Positions 46,225 to 46,242 of a DNA stretch of 46,242 nt are shown here, piece after piece. The translations under genes and the position numbers were made by a program. Where the stretch lies: contig PBOJ01000103.1 of NCBI GenBank assembly GCA_002724315.1, positions 1 to 46,242 of the forward strand, in the 5' to 3' direction. The stretch comes from Planctomycetaceae bacterium (lineage in GTDB: Bacteria; Planctomycetota; Planctomycetia; Planctomycetales; Planctomycetaceae). The notes under the pieces are model-generated. The model was given only the letters and a program-made list of their open reading frames with translations, did not search any database and was not told the origin of the DNA. Each line of letters opens with the position of its first letter. Within the stretch, counting starts at the first letter, position 1.

Positions 46225-46242
46225 ATGCCCAACACCGCAGCC
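46225..46242 (+). CDS. start of a further gene, truncated by the window end
   Basis: ATG at 46225, two bases after the DUF1501 stop, then five codons (MPNTAA) before the window ends. The close spacing fits a downstream operon gene, perhaps a DUF1549/DUF1553 protein as near other DUF1501 genes, but this is only a guess. Confidence 0.4.

Overview
The window is GC-rich bacterial DNA that I place in the Planctomycetota, most likely class Planctomycetia. The grounds are the density of planctomycete-type families: six intact DUF1501 proteins with twin-arginine-like N-termini, three DUF1549/DUF1553 (PSD1) proteins, one of which carries a PSCyt1 haem-binding domain, and two GroEL paralogues. Most genes are ordinary chromosomal housekeeping genes. 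I see no insertion sequence, phage gene, CRISPR array or integration site.

Layout. 1-1695: the 3' end of a DUF1553 protein and its DUF1501 partner. 1717-4356 (minus): a short operon of a secreted TIM-barrel isomerase-like protein, a small membrane protein and a UAP1-like UDP-sugar pyrophosphorylase. 4496-8882: leuS and a solitary DUF1501 gene. 8892-10661 (minus): a secreted protein of unknown function. 10865-15029: a tightly overlapping operon of a mannose-1-phosphate guanylyltransferase, the RuvX/YqgF nuclease and two membrane-anchored SGNH-hydrolase-like proteins. 15112-17454: an SDR oxidoreductase and a D-aminoacylase-like amidohydrolase. 17455-17856: a palindrome-rich leader and a 61-residue protein. 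17843-19952: a pentahaem cytochrome c divergent from a second SDR. 19957-23683 (minus): a DUF1549/DUF1553 plus DUF1501 pair.

23794-29951 (minus) is a chaperone supercluster. In transcription order it reads groEL (His/Gly-Met tail), groES, groEL (no tail), dnaJ, grpE, fmdB-like. It has a sigma70-like promoter, a 17-bp palindrome upstream of that promoter, and hairpins in two intergenic gaps. Next come tRNA-Pro(CGG), with a strong promoter and a perfect 18-bp bidirectional terminator stem, and a 948-residue secreted protein. The 400-bp gap 33430-33829 holds the decayed C-terminus of a seventh DUF1501 gene. 33830-36797 is a three-gene flavoenzyme cassette of the HcnABC / D-hydroxyproline dehydrogenase type, followed by a convergent secreted protein.

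38915 to the window end is a co-directional series: DUF1501, PSCyt1/PSD1, DUF1501, a truncated haemoglobin, DUF1501, and the start of another gene. The globin has Ile where Tyr B10 is expected. The best candidates for something undescribed are this globin-containing DUF1501/PSD1 cluster, the GroEL-GroES-GroEL arrangement with its regulatory palindrome, and the DUF1501 relic. All assignments come from reading motifs by eye; no database search was run.
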